From positions 1 to 52,938 of the forward strand of contig SEEM01000021.1 in assembly GCA_004144595.1 (NCBI GenBank): DNA of 52,938 nucleotides, given 5' to 3'. Under the pieces are notes generated by a model. The model ran no database searches. It was not told the DNA's origin and worked only from the letters and a program-made list of their open reading frames with translations. Shown in pieces: positions 25,434 through 34,212 of the stretch. Every line of letters starts with the position of its first letter. Position 1 is the first letter of the stretch. Origin of the DNA: Hyphomicrobiales bacterium (GTDB taxonomy: Bacteria > Pseudomonadota > Alphaproteobacteria > Rhizobiales > Beijerinckiaceae). The position numbers and the translations under genes are program-made.

Positions 25434-26213
25434 TCAGGCGGTCAGCGTCAGCCGATATGTATAGTTATCGCCGCGGAACAGGCCTTCGACATATTCCAGC
25501 ATGTCACCGTCGGCGCCATAGCTGCGCCGCTTGATCAGCAGGCAGGGCACGGGCGCATCGAAGCCGAAAATGGCGCATTCCTCGCCTGTCGGGGCGGCCG
25601 CCTCGATCGTCTGGTCGCAGCGCGTCAACGGCAGGCCGAGCGCGGCGAAGCGGGCATAGACCGAGCCCGAGAGATCGCCCTCCGCCAGTTCGGGCGCCCG
25701 TTCCAGATTGTACCAGGCGACCTCGCGCGACATCGGGATGCCGTCACCCGAGCGGACGCGCACCAGCTTGAGGAAACGCGCATGCGAGGAGCGGCCGAAG
25801 ATCGAGGCGATCGAGCGATCGTTGACCACGGATCGCTCGATGATGCGGGACGACGGCACGCGACCGAGTTCCTGCATCTCCTCGGTGAAGCCCTTGAGCC
25901 GGTCCATGCCGGAATGCAGGCGTGGCCCCTCGCCCTGCACGATCGAGCCCAGGCGCCCCTGCGCGCTCAGCAGTTTGCGCTCGCGCAAGGCATTGTAGGA
26001 GCGCTGCACGGTGGCACGGCTGATATTGAGGCGCTCGGCAAGCTGGCGTTCGGCCGGCAGGGTCGTGCCGGCGGGCAGCGTGCCGTCGCCGATCAACCGA
26101 GTCAGCTGGTCCTCGAGCTGCTGGTAGAGCGGCTTTGCTGTGTCGGTGCGCAATTCCAGCAGGTTCTGGAAGGGCGGTTTTGCAATCTGCTTCGGCACTG
26201 TCATCGATGGCAT
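25434..26213 (-). CDS. GntR-family regulator, HutC type (UTRA ligand domain)
   Basis: About 259 residues. The winged helix is at about 28-92 (PAERQLAERLNISRATVQRSY); the UTRA domain runs from about 110 to the end (RFLKLVRVRSGDGIPMSREVAWY, CLLIKRRSYGADGDMLEYVEGLF in part). HutC-type regulators sense sugars or small metabolites. The gene is divergent from the PfkB kinase, with only about 32 bases between starts, so it almost certainly regulates that kinase and itself. Start is uncertain: another ATG lies 9 bases inside. Confidence 0.85.
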   Translation of the reverse strand: MPSMTVPKQIAKPPFQNLLELRTDTAKPLYQQLEDQLTRLIGDGTLPAGTTLPAERQLAERLNISRATVQRSYNALRERKLLSAQGRLGSIVQGEGPRLHSGMDRLKGFTEEMQELGRVPSSRIIERSVVNDRSIASIFGRSSHARFLKLVRVRSGDGIPMSREVAWYNLERAPELAEGDLSGSVYARFAALGLPLTRCDQTIEAAAPTGEECAIFGFDAPVPCLLIKRRSYGADGDMLEYVEGLFRGDNYTYRLTLTA

Positions 26214-26245
26214 GAGCGTGACACAACCCGCGTAGCAGTTCGTGA

Positions 26246-27205
26246 ATGGGAAAATCAAATCCTATGGCCGGCCAGCCCATCTTCGTGCTTGGAAGCTTCG
26301 TCGTCGCATGCTCGGCCAAGGTCGCCCGTTTCCCGCGCCCGGGGGAATCGATCGCAGCCGAGACGGTGACGATCGAGCCAGGCGGAAAAGGGCTGAACCA
26401 GGCGATCATGGCGCGCCGTCTCGGCGCCGCGGTCGACGGCCTGCTCGCGGTAGGCGACGATCTCGCCGCCGCCTTCGCCCCGCCGGCACTCGAACGGGCC
26501 GGCCTGCCGCAATCGATGCTGGTCAGGCTTGCGGGCAATACCGGCAGCGGCATCGGCTTCACGGACGAGAGCGGCGAAACCTGCCTTGCCGTCGCCTCCG
26601 GCGCCAACCTCGCCCTCTCGGCCGAGCATGTCCGGCAGCGGGCGGCTGCCATTGCTGGTGCCGCGCTTGTGACCGCCCAGTTCGAGATCGGCGATGCGCC
26701 GATCGAGGCCGCCTTCGCCTTGGCCGGGCAGGTCGGCATCCCGACCTTGCTCAATCCCTCGCCCTACCGCGCCATTCCCGCCACGATCCTGGCGCTGACC
26801 TCGATCCTGATCATCAACGAGACCGAGGCGCGAGGGCTCGCGGCCACGCTCGGGCACGAGCCGGGCGGGGCGACCGAGGCGGAACGCTTCGCAAGGGAAC
26901 TCGGCCCCGCGCTGCTGGAACGAGGACCGAAGCTGGTCGTCCTGACCCGTGGCGCGGCCGGGGCGGTTGCCGTGACCGCAGATGCCCCTGCGGTGGTGCA
27001 GGCGGGCTTTGTGGTCGAGGCGATCGATTCGCTCGGTGCGGGCGACGCCTTTGCCGCGACGCTCGGTGTCGGGATCGCGATGGGGCTGTCCTTGCCGGAA
27101 GCACTGCGCGACGCCGCCGCAGCCGGCGCGCTGACGACCACTCGTAACGGCGTCTTCGATGCGCTGCCGATGGCCGAGGCCATTGCGGCCATGAGCCGAG
27201 GATGA
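26246..27205 (+). CDS. PfkB-family carbohydrate kinase (ribokinase-like)
   Basis: 319 residues. PfkB landmarks: the N-terminal glycine pair in IEPGGKGLNQAIMARRLGA and the C-terminal catalytic signature IDSLGAGDAFAATLGVGIA with the catalytic Asp in GAGD. LTRGAAGAV precedes it, as in ribokinase. It phosphorylates a sugar or nucleoside with ATP; ribose is one option but the substrate is not determined. An internal ATG 18 bases in may be the true start. It is divergent from the HutC-type regulator, and no transporter is adjacent. Confidence 0.85.
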   Translation: MGKSNPMAGQPIFVLGSFVVACSAKVARFPRPGESIAAETVTIEPGGKGLNQAIMARRLGAAVDGLLAVGDDLAAAFAPPALERAGLPQSMLVRLAGNTGSGIGFTDESGETCLAVASGANLALSAEHVRQRAAAIAGAALVTAQFEIGDAPIEAAFALAGQVGIPTLLNPSPYRAIPATILALTSILIINETEARGLAATLGHEPGGATEAERFARELGPALLERGPKLVVLTRGAAGAVAVTADAPAVVQAGFVVEAIDSLGAGDAFAATLGVGIAMGLSLPEALRDAAAAGALTTTRNGVFDALPMAEAIAAMSRG

Positions 27206-27229
27206 ACCGGCCTCGAGCCGACGAAGAAC

Positions 27230-27249
27230 TTTGGATTGCTTTTGGACTT
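27230..27249. promoter_or_regulatory. TTGGA-N6-TTGGA motif upstream of the second LuxR gene
   Basis: TTGGA repeats at an 11-bp interval, 77 bases before the ATG at 27326. It matches 16 of 20 positions of the motif at 25373-25392. Confidence 0.35.
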
Positions 27250-27325
27250 TTCCTGAACGGCCCATACTGCTAGCTTCGGAACCGCGCATCACGCATGCGC
27301 CCTCCGTGGCCAGCCGGGACCTCTC

Positions 27326-28456
27326 ATGCCGCGCCTCGACGTCGATACTGTCATGTCCGCGATCGATCAGCTGCTGATCGGAGCTATGGACGAAGGTCAG
27401 ATGCAGGCCGCAGCCGAAACGATGCGGCAGCTCTTTAACGGCTCGAAAGCCTGCTTCGCGGGCATCGGCCCCAATCCTGAGGACTGGGCGGCCTATGCGA
27501 CCGATCCCGACGCGGCGCTGCAGGAACGATGCTTCGGTGACCTCGCGCCAGACTTCGTCGAAATGGGGGACGCGCTGCGCGGCATCCCTTTGGGGTCTGT
27601 CTACCGCGACCACGACGTGTTCGGCGCGGAGGCCCTGCGCAGCTCGCGCGTCTGGCAGGAATGGATGCGCCCGCAGGACATGTATGGCGGGATGGCCTGC
27701 CGCCTCGCCAAGAAGGAGCAGGCGTTCTGGTTCTTCGACGTGCAACGCGGCCGGCATCAGGAGGGCTTCGACGCCCAGGACGCCGCCCTGCTCGAAAAGC
27801 TCTATCCGGTGCTGCGGCGCGTCGTGGAACTGCGCCGCCATATTGGCCGGGTCGTCATCCAGCGGGACGAGGCGCGCGGCGCGCTCGACCGGATCGCCAT
27901 GGGCATCACGATCCTCGACCAGGACATGCGCATCACCTACGCCAACGAAGGCGCCGACGAGATCCTGTCCGACCCGGACGGCGCGGTCGGCCTGCATCAG
28001 GGCCGCCTCTATGCGCGCCAACCGGCCGACCAGCGCCAGCTCCGGCACCTGGTCGAAGGTGCACTGCGCAGCGCGCAGGACCCTCTCGCCTCCGTGCGGG
28101 CCAGCATGATCCTGCATGGCGAAGACGGCTCTCATTCGCTTTCGGCCTGCGCCATGCCAGCGCCCCCCTCTCCCGACTCGGCCGGCAAGGTGCTGATCGC
28201 CTTGCGGCGGCTGGAAACGGCGGCCAATCTCGTCGCCTGCGCGCGCCAGCTTTTCGATCTCACCGATACCGAAGCCAAGTTCGCTTCCGCCCTCGCGAGC
28301 GGATCATCCCTGACCGAAGCGGCCGAAGCTCAGGGCGTCCGGATTTCGACCGCACGCACGCATCTGGCGCGCATCTTCCAGAAGACGAACACCCGACAGC
28401 AAAGCCAGCTCGTTTCACTGCTGCGCAGCGCGGCACTTCCCCTTCGGCCGCGCTGA
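27326..28456 (+). CDS. LuxR-type regulator with a PAS-like sensor
   Basis: 376 residues. Residues about 185-235 form a PAS-like core (ALDRIAMGITILDQDMRITYANEGADEIL, cited in part). The GerE-type helix-turn-helix occupies about 305-372 (FDLTDTEAKFASALASG, RISTARTHLARIFQKTNTRQQSQLV). The N-terminal 180 residues are an unassigned sensor region (WFFDVQRGRHQEGFDAQD) with a helical linker. It starts at ATG 27326, 120 bases after the kinase gene on the same strand. The target is unknown. Confidence 0.82.
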   Translation: MPRLDVDTVMSAIDQLLIGAMDEGQMQAAAETMRQLFNGSKACFAGIGPNPEDWAAYATDPDAALQERCFGDLAPDFVEMGDALRGIPLGSVYRDHDVFGAEALRSSRVWQEWMRPQDMYGGMACRLAKKEQAFWFFDVQRGRHQEGFDAQDAALLEKLYPVLRRVVELRRHIGRVVIQRDEARGALDRIAMGITILDQDMRITYANEGADEILSDPDGAVGLHQGRLYARQPADQRQLRHLVEGALRSAQDPLASVRASMILHGEDGSHSLSACAMPAPPSPDSAGKVLIALRRLETAANLVACARQLFDLTDTEAKFASALASGSSLTEAAEAQGVRISTARTHLARIFQKTNTRQQSQLVSLLRSAALPLRPR

Positions 28457-28799
28457 CCCCCCCGTTCTTCCTGACAGAGCAGGGCAAAACCCCCACGCTC
28501 TTAGGCCAACCCGCCCACTTTCCGTTCGGGAAGGCCAGGACAGCAGCCTAGAAGGGACGCAAGGATACTTTCGTCATCCAAATGACGGAGGCGTTTAACC
28601 CAGATAATGAAGCCATGCCGGAACGGGTTCGCAGCGCGCCGCAGCGCGCCGCCTTCGCGCCTGACCATGGGCCGGCGACCAGATCGCTGGTTCACCGCGC
28701 CCTCTGGTGCCTGCATCATGCTAGCGGAAAGGCACCTTCATTCCGGGGTTAGCCACGCTCTCGGCGCCAATCCGGAGGACGGCGTGGCTCGACCGTCCG
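28457..28799. other. 343-base gap with small inverted repeats
   Basis: It separates two convergent genes. It contains a 6-bp hairpin CGTCAT-ccaa-ATGACG (28572-28587) and a long-range pair AGCCACGC/GCGTGGCT (28751-28758, 28782-28789). A 72-codon minus-strand frame here has no family and no ribosome-binding site. I see no RNA gene. Confidence 0.4.
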
Positions 28800-29108
28800 C
28801 TATTCGCCCGGCTGCGGGCCGTCATAGCCGCCGATGATGACGAGATCGGCCTGGCCGGCATTGCTCAGATGCTTCACCGCCTCCTGATACTCGGGCGAGG
28901 CGTAGCAGGCGCGGGCGGTCTCCTCATCCTTGAACTCGATGACGACGTTGTGCTTGCGGCCTTCGCCGCGGGCGAGCTTGTACTCACCGCCGCGGACGAG
29001 GAACTTCGCGCCGTATTTGGCGAAGGCCACGGCGTTGAGCGAGCGATACGTGGCGTAGGCCTCGGCGTTCTCGACGTCGACGCGCGCAATCCAATAGCCC
29101 TTGGCCAC
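28800..29108 (-). CDS. DUF1330 protein
   Basis: 102 residues starting at a GTG, 3 bases after the stop of the next DUF1330 gene. Family pattern: KGYWIARVDVENAEAY, FLVRGGEYKLARGEG, NVVIEFKDEETARACYASPEYQ. DUF1330 is a small ferredoxin-like alpha+beta dimeric fold related to ABM monooxygenase-like barrels; its biochemical role is not established. It is a paralogue of the gene just upstream. Confidence 0.85.
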   Translation of the reverse strand: MAKGYWIARVDVENAEAYATYRSLNAVAFAKYGAKFLVRGGEYKLARGEGRKHNVVIEFKDEETARACYASPEYQEAVKHLSNAGQADLVIIGGYDGPQPGE

Positions 29109-29111
29109 GGC

Positions 29112-29399
29112 TCAGGCGCCTTCGACAGCGACGAGATCGATCTCGCCGGCGCCTTCGCGCAGCTTCCTTGCCTCGGCGTATTCCGGCGAGAACAGATAGG
29201 CGCGCGCCGAGGCGAAATCGTTGAACTCGATGACGACGTTGCGGGCGCGGCCCTCGCCCTCGCCCACGGTCATCTGGCCGCCGCGCACGATCGGCGTGCC
29301 CCCATAGATCTTCATGACCTCGGAGGCCTTGGCCGCATAACCGGCCCATTTGGTCGCGTCGGTGACCTTGGCGCGGCCGATGACATATCCCTTGGGCAT
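29112..29399 (-). CDS. DUF1330 protein (tandem paralogue)
   Basis: 95 residues with the same plan as its neighbour: KGYVIGRAKVTDATKW, PIVRGGQMTVGEGEGRARN, VVIEFNDFASARAYLFSPEY. The two form a co-translated pair, and the order suggests local duplication or a heterodimer. The ATG at 29399 follows from where homology starts; a longer frame upstream would run through palindrome 29445-29469. Confidence 0.85.
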   Translation of the reverse strand: MPKGYVIGRAKVTDATKWAGYAAKASEVMKIYGGTPIVRGGQMTVGEGEGRARNVVIEFNDFASARAYLFSPEYAEARKLREGAGEIDLVAVEGA

Positions 29400-29444
29400 G
29401 GTGCTATCCGTTGGCTGAATCGGGTCGATGCTATTCGGATCGAT

Positions 29445-29469
29445 CCGAAAAGTGGAAGCCACTTTTCGG
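29445..29469. repeat. Palindromic repeat, family 2 (AAAAGTGG type), copy A
   Basis: A perfect 11-bp stem CCGAAAAGTGG / CCACTTTTCGG with a 3-base loop lies between pyrF and the DUF1330 pair. There is no T-run after it in either direction, so a simple intrinsic terminator is not supported. Related palindromes occur at 31957-32004 and 34213-34261. Confidence 0.75.
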
Positions 29470-29485
29470 TCCGATGCTCGGGAGT

Positions 29486-30193
29486 TTACGAAGCCGCGAC
29501 GATCTCGTCCATGACCGCACCCGCCGCCGCACGCGGGTCTGCCGCGCGGATAATGGGACGCCCGACGACGAGATGATCGGCGCCGATGCGGATCGCCTCG
29601 GCCGGGGTGAGGGTGCGCTTCTGGTCGCCCGCCGCGCTGCCGGAGGGGCGGATGCCCGGCGTGACGATGACCATGTCCTTGCCGATGACCTCGCGCACGA
29701 TCTCGGCCTCGGCGGCCGAGCAGACGATGCCGTCGATGCCTGCCGTGCGGGCCTGCTCGGCGCGCAGGCGGACGAGATCGCGCACTGCCAGGCCATAGCC
29801 GGCGTCGCGCAGATCGCCGTCGTCATAGGACGTGAGCGCGGTGACCGCGAGCAGCTTCAAGTCCGCATCGCCGCGCCCTTCGACCGCACCGCGCATGGTC
29901 TGCGGATAGGCATGGACGGTGAGGAAGGTGACGCCGAGCTTGGTCAGCGAATCCACGCCTTCGGTCACGGTGTTGCCGATGTCGTGCAGCTTGAGGTCGA
30001 GGAAGACCTTCTTGCCCTCGGCGACGAGCTGGCGGGCGAGATCGAGGCCGCCGGCGAAGGCAAGGCGATAGCCGATCTTGTAGAAGGTGACGCCGTCTCC
30101 GAGCGTCGAGACGAGGCGGTAGGCATCCCACACCGTGGGCACGTCGAGGGCGACGATCAGGCGGTCGCGGACATCGTTGATCTTCTGGTTCAT
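29486..30193 (-). CDS. pyrF: Orotidine 5'-phosphate decarboxylase
   Basis: 235 residues; converts OMP to UMP in the last step of pyrimidine synthesis. The catalytic block [12 protein letters not shown] (64-75) carries the Asp-Lys-Asp set (D66, K68, D71). VTPGIRPSG and the phosphate-binding VVGRPII near the C-terminus are present. The start is the ATG at 30193; the frame extends one codon to a TTG. It is divergent from the TauE/SafE exporter gene. Confidence 0.95.
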   Translation of the reverse strand: MNQKINDVRDRLIVALDVPTVWDAYRLVSTLGDGVTFYKIGYRLAFAGGLDLARQLVAEGKKVFLDLKLHDIGNTVTEGVDSLTKLGVTFLTVHAYPQTMRGAVEGRGDADLKLLAVTALTSYDDGDLRDAGYGLAVRDLVRLRAEQARTAGIDGIVCSAAEAEIVREVIGKDMVIVTPGIRPSGSAAGDQKRTLTPAEAIRIGADHLVVGRPIIRAADPRAAAGAVMDEIVAAS

Positions 30194-30372
30194 CAACCGG
30201 CTCCCTGAGTTTCGAGGGAAGGCGCACGATTCGAAGCGGGATGCAAGGCTGGGCGGCGGCGTGGGAACAAGCAGAACGTCCTTCTACGCATCGATGGCTT
30301 GCCGAGAAATCTGTTCCGGCTCCCGGGCCAATCCTCTACGCGTCACGCTCCGTTCTTCCGGAGACGCCGACG

Positions 30373-31137
30373 ATGTCCTTGGCTGCCCTGATCGGGTTTC
30401 TGCTGCTCACCGGCATGGCGGCCTATGTGCAGACGCTGACCGGCTTCGCCTTCGGCCTGATCGCGATGGGCGGCGTCGGGCTGACGGGGCTGCTCTCGCT
30501 GCCGGATGCCGCCATGCTCGTCAGCGCCCTGACTCTGGTCAATGCGACGCAGATGCTCATCAAGGGCTGGCGCGATGTCGACTGGCGGAAATTCGGGCTG
30601 GTGCTGATCGCGAGCTGGCCCTTCGTCTTCATCGGCTTCCATTTGCTGGAATGGCTCGCCGCGAGCCGCGCCGATCTTCTTCGGCTGGCGCTCGGCCTGG
30701 TCATCATCGTCTCCAGCCTGCAGCTGGCGCGGAAGCCCGAGCCACTCAAGCAGCCGTCAGGCGCGCCCAGCTACCTGTTCTTCGGCAGCATCGCGGGATT
30801 GATGAGCGGCATGTTCTCGACCGGCGGCCCGCCGCTGGTCTACCATTTCTACCGCCAGCCGATGCCGCTCGTCGTGGTCAGGGAAACGCTGGTGACGGTC
30901 TTTGCGCTGAACGCCCTGTTCCGCACGGGGCTGGTCATCGCCACCAACCAGATTCCCGCGCCATCGACACTGACAGGATTGTTCGCCATTCCGGCGGTGA
31001 TGCTGGGGACGCATCTGGCGCGGCGCTACCCACCTCCGCTGACGCAGGCCGCGATGCGGCAGATCGTTTTCCTGCTGCTGTTCCTGTCGGGCGTTTCGCT
31101 TGGTGCGCCGGCCGTCGTGCACATGCTCGGCTTGTGA
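30373..31137 (+). CDS. TauE/SafE-family (TSUP) membrane transporter
   Basis: 254 residues with about eight hydrophobic helices and two repeated halves: GFLLLTGMAAYVQTLTGFAFG at the start and the second-half counterpart FGSIAGLMSGMFSTGGPPLVY. TSUP proteins export or import small sulfonates, sulfite or organic anions. I placed the start at ATG 30373, where homology begins. The frame upstream (44 more codons) is not membrane-like. The substrate is unknown. Confidence 0.85.
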   Translation: MSLAALIGFLLLTGMAAYVQTLTGFAFGLIAMGGVGLTGLLSLPDAAMLVSALTLVNATQMLIKGWRDVDWRKFGLVLIASWPFVFIGFHLLEWLAASRADLLRLALGLVIIVSSLQLARKPEPLKQPSGAPSYLFFGSIAGLMSGMFSTGGPPLVYHFYRQPMPLVVVRETLVTVFALNALFRTGLVIATNQIPAPSTLTGLFAIPAVMLGTHLARRYPPPLTQAAMRQIVFLLLFLSGVSLGAPAVVHMLGL

Positions 31138-31164
31138 AACCTGACGACGGCGGGGGCACAGGCC

Positions 31165-31245
31165 GTCATTCTCGGGCTTGACCCGAGAATCTCATGACCA
31201 GAAGGCGCTGGTTTCCGAGATGCCCGGGTCAAGCCCGGGCATGAC
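31165..31245. repeat. Palindromic intergenic repeat, related subfamily (R4)
   Basis: GTCATTCTCGGG / CCCGAGAAT forms the left hairpin; GCCCGGGtcaaGCCCGGGC with ATGAC forms the right. The outer GTCAT/ATGAC and CAAGCCCG match R1-R3, but the middle differs. It lies between the convergent TSUP and FrnE genes and may serve as a bidirectional terminator. Confidence 0.75.
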
Positions 31246-31271
31246 GGCGGTTGGAGGCACCCGACCTTTAC

Positions 31272-31934
31272 CTAGAACTGGGCTTCCTGCGGGGCCTGCG
31301 CGGCGAAGACCTGCTGGAAGACCTGAGCCCAGACGTCCGGCGGCTGCGCACCGGAAACGGCGAGCTTGCCGTCGACGATGAAGAAGGGCACGCCGGTGAC
31401 GCCGACCTTGCGGGCGTGATCCTCCAGCCCGATCACGGTCTCGCGCAACTCGTCATTGGCGAGTTCGTCGCGGGCGGCCTGCTCGTCGAAGCCCTGCTCG
31501 ACCGCGATCTGGACGAGCGTCTCGACATCGCCGATATCGCGCCCGTCCTGCCAGTAGGCCTTGAAAAGGGCGGCCTTCATGTCGCCGCCCCGCTGCACCG
31601 TCGAAGCGGCCGCGACCAGCATATGCGCCATGCGGGTGTTGACGCTCTTCGTTACCTTCGCCCAGTTGAAGGTGACGCCGGTCTCCAGCGCCGCCTCCGA
31701 CAGCCGGACCTCGATCTCCTTGCGCTTGCCCGGCCCGAACTTGCTTTCGAGGTATTGGGTGCGATCCATGCCCTCCTCTGGCATGTCCGGGTTCAGCTCA
31801 TAGGGCAGCCATGTGATAGCGAAGCGCTCGGCCATGCCGTAGCGCTCCAGAGCCGTCTCCAGCCGAGCCTTGCCGATGAAGCACCATGGGCAGGCGATAT
31901 CGGAGACGATCGCGAGCGGCATCTTGTCCTGCAT
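31272..31934 (-). CDS. DsbA-family oxidoreductase (FrnE-like)
   Basis: 220 residues, no signal peptide, so cytoplasmic. The thioredoxin-like active site is C15-P-W-C18 (SDIACPWCFIGK). The inserted helical domain and the late cis-Pro loop GVTGVPFFIVDGK are present. FrnE-like proteins are 2-hydroxychromene-2-carboxylate isomerase/DsbA relatives acting in disulfide or redox chemistry. The ATG at 31934 is chosen for AGGA 8 bases upstream; several upstream in-frame ATGs fall within palindrome copy B. Confidence 0.87.
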   Translation of the reverse strand: MQDKMPLAIVSDIACPWCFIGKARLETALERYGMAERFAITWLPYELNPDMPEEGMDRTQYLESKFGPGKRKEIEVRLSEAALETGVTFNWAKVTKSVNTRMAHMLVAAASTVQRGGDMKAALFKAYWQDGRDIGDVETLVQIAVEQGFDEQAARDELANDELRETVIGLEDHARKVGVTGVPFFIVDGKLAVSGAQPPDVWAQVFQQVFAAQAPQEAQF

Positions 31935-31956
31935 GTCAACGTCCTCATGCTCGTTT

Positions 31957-32004
31957 GGCATCGGCATTCTCCGAAAACCGCATTCCACTTTTCGGGCCGA
32001 TGCC
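31957..32004. repeat. Palindromic repeat, family 2, copy B
   Basis: Outer arms GGCATCGGC (31957-31965) / GCCGATGCC (31996-32004) and inner arms CCGAAAA (31971-31977) / TTTTCGG (31989-31995). The right arm abuts the epmB stop codon. Confidence 0.7.
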
Positions 32005-33072
32005 TCAGGCCGGGGGATAGACGTGCTGCCCGCCATGACGGTCTTCGGCGAGCGCTTCCACGCCCGGCGTCTCGCAACCGGAGAGGAAGGCGGGGCCGAC
32101 CGGGATCTTGCCGGCACCGCCGGGGATGTCGAGGATATAGGTCGGCTGGCACAAGCCGGAAAGGTTGCCGCGCAGGCTTTTGACCAAGGCCTGCCCATCC
32201 TCCAGCGTCAGGCGGAAATGCGCGGTGCCGGGCGCGAGGTCAGGATGGTGCAGGTAATAGGGCTTGATGCGGTTTTCGACGAAGGCGCGCATCAGGGCAC
32301 CGAGCGTCTCGACATCGGCATTCACGCCCTTGAGCAGCACGGACTGGCTCAGCAGGACATGGCCGGCGTCGGCCAGCGTCGCGATCGCGGTGCGGGCATC
32401 GTCCGTGAACTCGCGCGGATGGTTGGCGTGGATGGCGATATAGCTCGCCTTGCCGGGGATGCGCAGCGCCCTCGCATAGTCCGGCGTGATCCGGCCGGGA
32501 TCGACCACGGGCACACGCGTGTGCCAGCGCGCGACCTTGATATGCGGGATCGCGGCCAGGCGCTTGGCGACCTCGCGCACGCGGCGGGCCGACAGGATGA
32601 AGGGATCGCCACCGGTCATGATCACCTCCCAGATATCCGGACGGGAGGCGAGATAGGCGAGCGCGGCGTCGAGCCTGGCGCCGGTCAGCGCATCGCCCCC
32701 GGGGCCGACCATCTCGCGCCGGAAGCAGAAGCGGCAATAGACCGGGCAGGCATGGATGAGCTTGAGCAGGGCACGGTCGGGGTAGCGATGCACCACGCCC
32801 TCGACAGGGGAATGGGCGGCGTCGCCGATCGGGTCGACGAGTTCCTGCGGCAACGTCACGAGTTCGGCGGCGTCGGGGATGAACTGGCGCGCGATCGGAT
32901 CGGCGGGATCGGCGGCGTCGATCAGTTCGGCGATGGCCGGCGTCACCGAGACGGCGTAACGATCCGCCACCTTCTGCAACACTTCACGGCGCGCGGGCGC
33001 GGTGAGGCCGGCCTCGACGAGCGCGTCGATGCTGCGCAAGGGCTGGCCGCCAGGGGGCTGATGAACGGTCAT
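32005..33072 (-). CDS. epmB: EF-P (R)-beta-lysine-forming aminomutase (EpmB / KamA family)
   Basis: 355 residues. The radical SAM cluster motif is C109-x3-C113-x2-C116 (HACPVYCRFCFRRE). The KamA-family barrel continues (VIMTGGDPFILSARRV, HTRVPVVDPGRIT). It isomerises lysine to beta-lysine for addition to EF-P. PLP Lys is expected in the C-terminal part. Identity as EpmB rather than catabolic KamA is set by its length and by epmA and efp next door. Its ATG overlaps the epmA stop as ATGA. Confidence 0.9.
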   Translation of the reverse strand: MTVHQPPGGQPLRSIDALVEAGLTAPARREVLQKVADRYAVSVTPAIAELIDAADPADPIARQFIPDAAELVTLPQELVDPIGDAAHSPVEGVVHRYPDRALLKLIHACPVYCRFCFRREMVGPGGDALTGARLDAALAYLASRPDIWEVIMTGGDPFILSARRVREVAKRLAAIPHIKVARWHTRVPVVDPGRITPDYARALRIPGKASYIAIHANHPREFTDDARTAIATLADAGHVLLSQSVLLKGVNADVETLGALMRAFVENRIKPYYLHHPDLAPGTAHFRLTLEDGQALVKSLRGNLSGLCQPTYILDIPGGAGKIPVGPAFLSGCETPGVEALAEDRHGGQHVYPPA

Positions 33073-34133
33073 GCGCCTCCCCTGCCCGGTTCCGCGACCG
33101 GCGTCCAGAGCACATCCTCGATCCGGCGCGCTCCGACGCAGAGCATGGCGAGCCGGTCGAAGCCGAGCGCGATGCCGGATGCGGCCGGCATCAGCGCCAG
33201 CGCCGCCAGGAAATCCTCATCGACCGGATAGCGCTCGCCATAGATGCGCTCCTTCTCGTCCATGTCGGCCTCGAAGCGGCGGCGCTGCTCGGCCGGATCG
33301 GTCAACTCGCCGAAGGCATTGGCAAGCTCGACGCCGCAGGCATAAAGCTCGAAGCGCTCGGCCACGCGCGGATCGCCGGGCTTGGGCCTTGCGAGCGCGG
33401 CCTCGCTGATCGGGTACTCGCAAAGGATGGTGGCGCGGCCACGACCGAGATGCGGCTCGATGCGCTCGGAGAGAATGCGGCTGAAGATGTCGGACCAGGT
33501 ATCGTCCTCCGCGACCCTTATGCCTGCCTCGATCGCATCGGCAGCGAGACCGCCGCGGTCGACATCGTGGTCGGCCGTCACCGTGCGCAGCAGGTCGATC
33601 CCGGCATGGCGCTTGAAGGCCTCCTGCACGGTCAGGCGCTCGGGCTCGGCGAAGGGATCGGCCTCGATATCGCGCCAGCGCAGCACGGAGGCGCCGGCGG
33701 CGTGGGCCGCTTCGGCCATCAACGCCGCGCAATCCTGCATCAAAACCTCATAGCCCTCTCCGGCGCGATACCATTCCAGCATCGTGAATTCGGGGTGGTG
33801 CAGGGCCGTGCGCTCGCGGTTGCGGAAGACGCGGGCGAAATCGAAGATGCGGGTTTCGCCAGCCGCGAGCAGCTTCTTGGCCGCGAATTCCGGCGAGGTG
33901 TGCAGGTAATAGGGATGCGGCTCGGCGGCATTGTCGATCAGCGTCGTGCCGAAGCCGTGCAGATGCGTTTCGTTGCCGGGCGAGAGCTGCAGGATCGCCG
34001 CCTCGACCTCGGTGAAGTCGCGGGCCTCGAACCAGCGACGCAGCGCCGCCTTGATCCGCCCGCGCGCCAGCAGGGCCGGGCGCCGGTCGGCATGAACATC
34101 GGGCCGCCAGAACGGCGTCGGGGACGAACTCAT
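33069..34133 (-). CDS. epmA: EF-P lysine lyase-ligase EpmA (class II LysRS paralogue)
   Basis: 354 residues consisting only of a class II lysyl-tRNA-synthetase-like catalytic domain, with no anticodon-binding domain. Class II motifs are visible: motif 2 RVFRNRERTALHHPEFTMLEWY and motif 3 GIALGFDRLAML (both cited in part). It transfers beta-lysine to EF-P. Coupled to epmB and divergent from efp. The ATG at 34133 fits the family N-terminus; an earlier start in frame would overlap repeat copy C. Confidence 0.92.
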   Translation of the reverse strand: MSSSPTPFWRPDVHADRRPALLARGRIKAALRRWFEARDFTEVEAAILQLSPGNETHLHGFGTTLIDNAAEPHPYYLHTSPEFAAKKLLAAGETRIFDFARVFRNRERTALHHPEFTMLEWYRAGEGYEVLMQDCAALMAEAAHAAGASVLRWRDIEADPFAEPERLTVQEAFKRHAGIDLLRTVTADHDVDRGGLAADAIEAGIRVAEDDTWSDIFSRILSERIEPHLGRGRATILCEYPISEAALARPKPGDPRVAERFELYACGVELANAFGELTDPAEQRRRFEADMDEKERIYGERYPVDEDFLAALALMPAASGIALGFDRLAMLCVGARRIEDVLWTPVAEPGRGGA

Positions 34134-34212
34134 CGAATCTCGCGTCGAATGCGTCGGAAAGCTTTCGTTTCGCGCGCGAATGCGGTAGTTGCGCGGCGAC
34201 AGAATTCGCATA

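Noticed and set aside
28501..28719. 72-codon minus-strand frame in the 343-base gap
   Set aside because: No ribosome-binding site, Arg/Gly-rich and no family resemblance.
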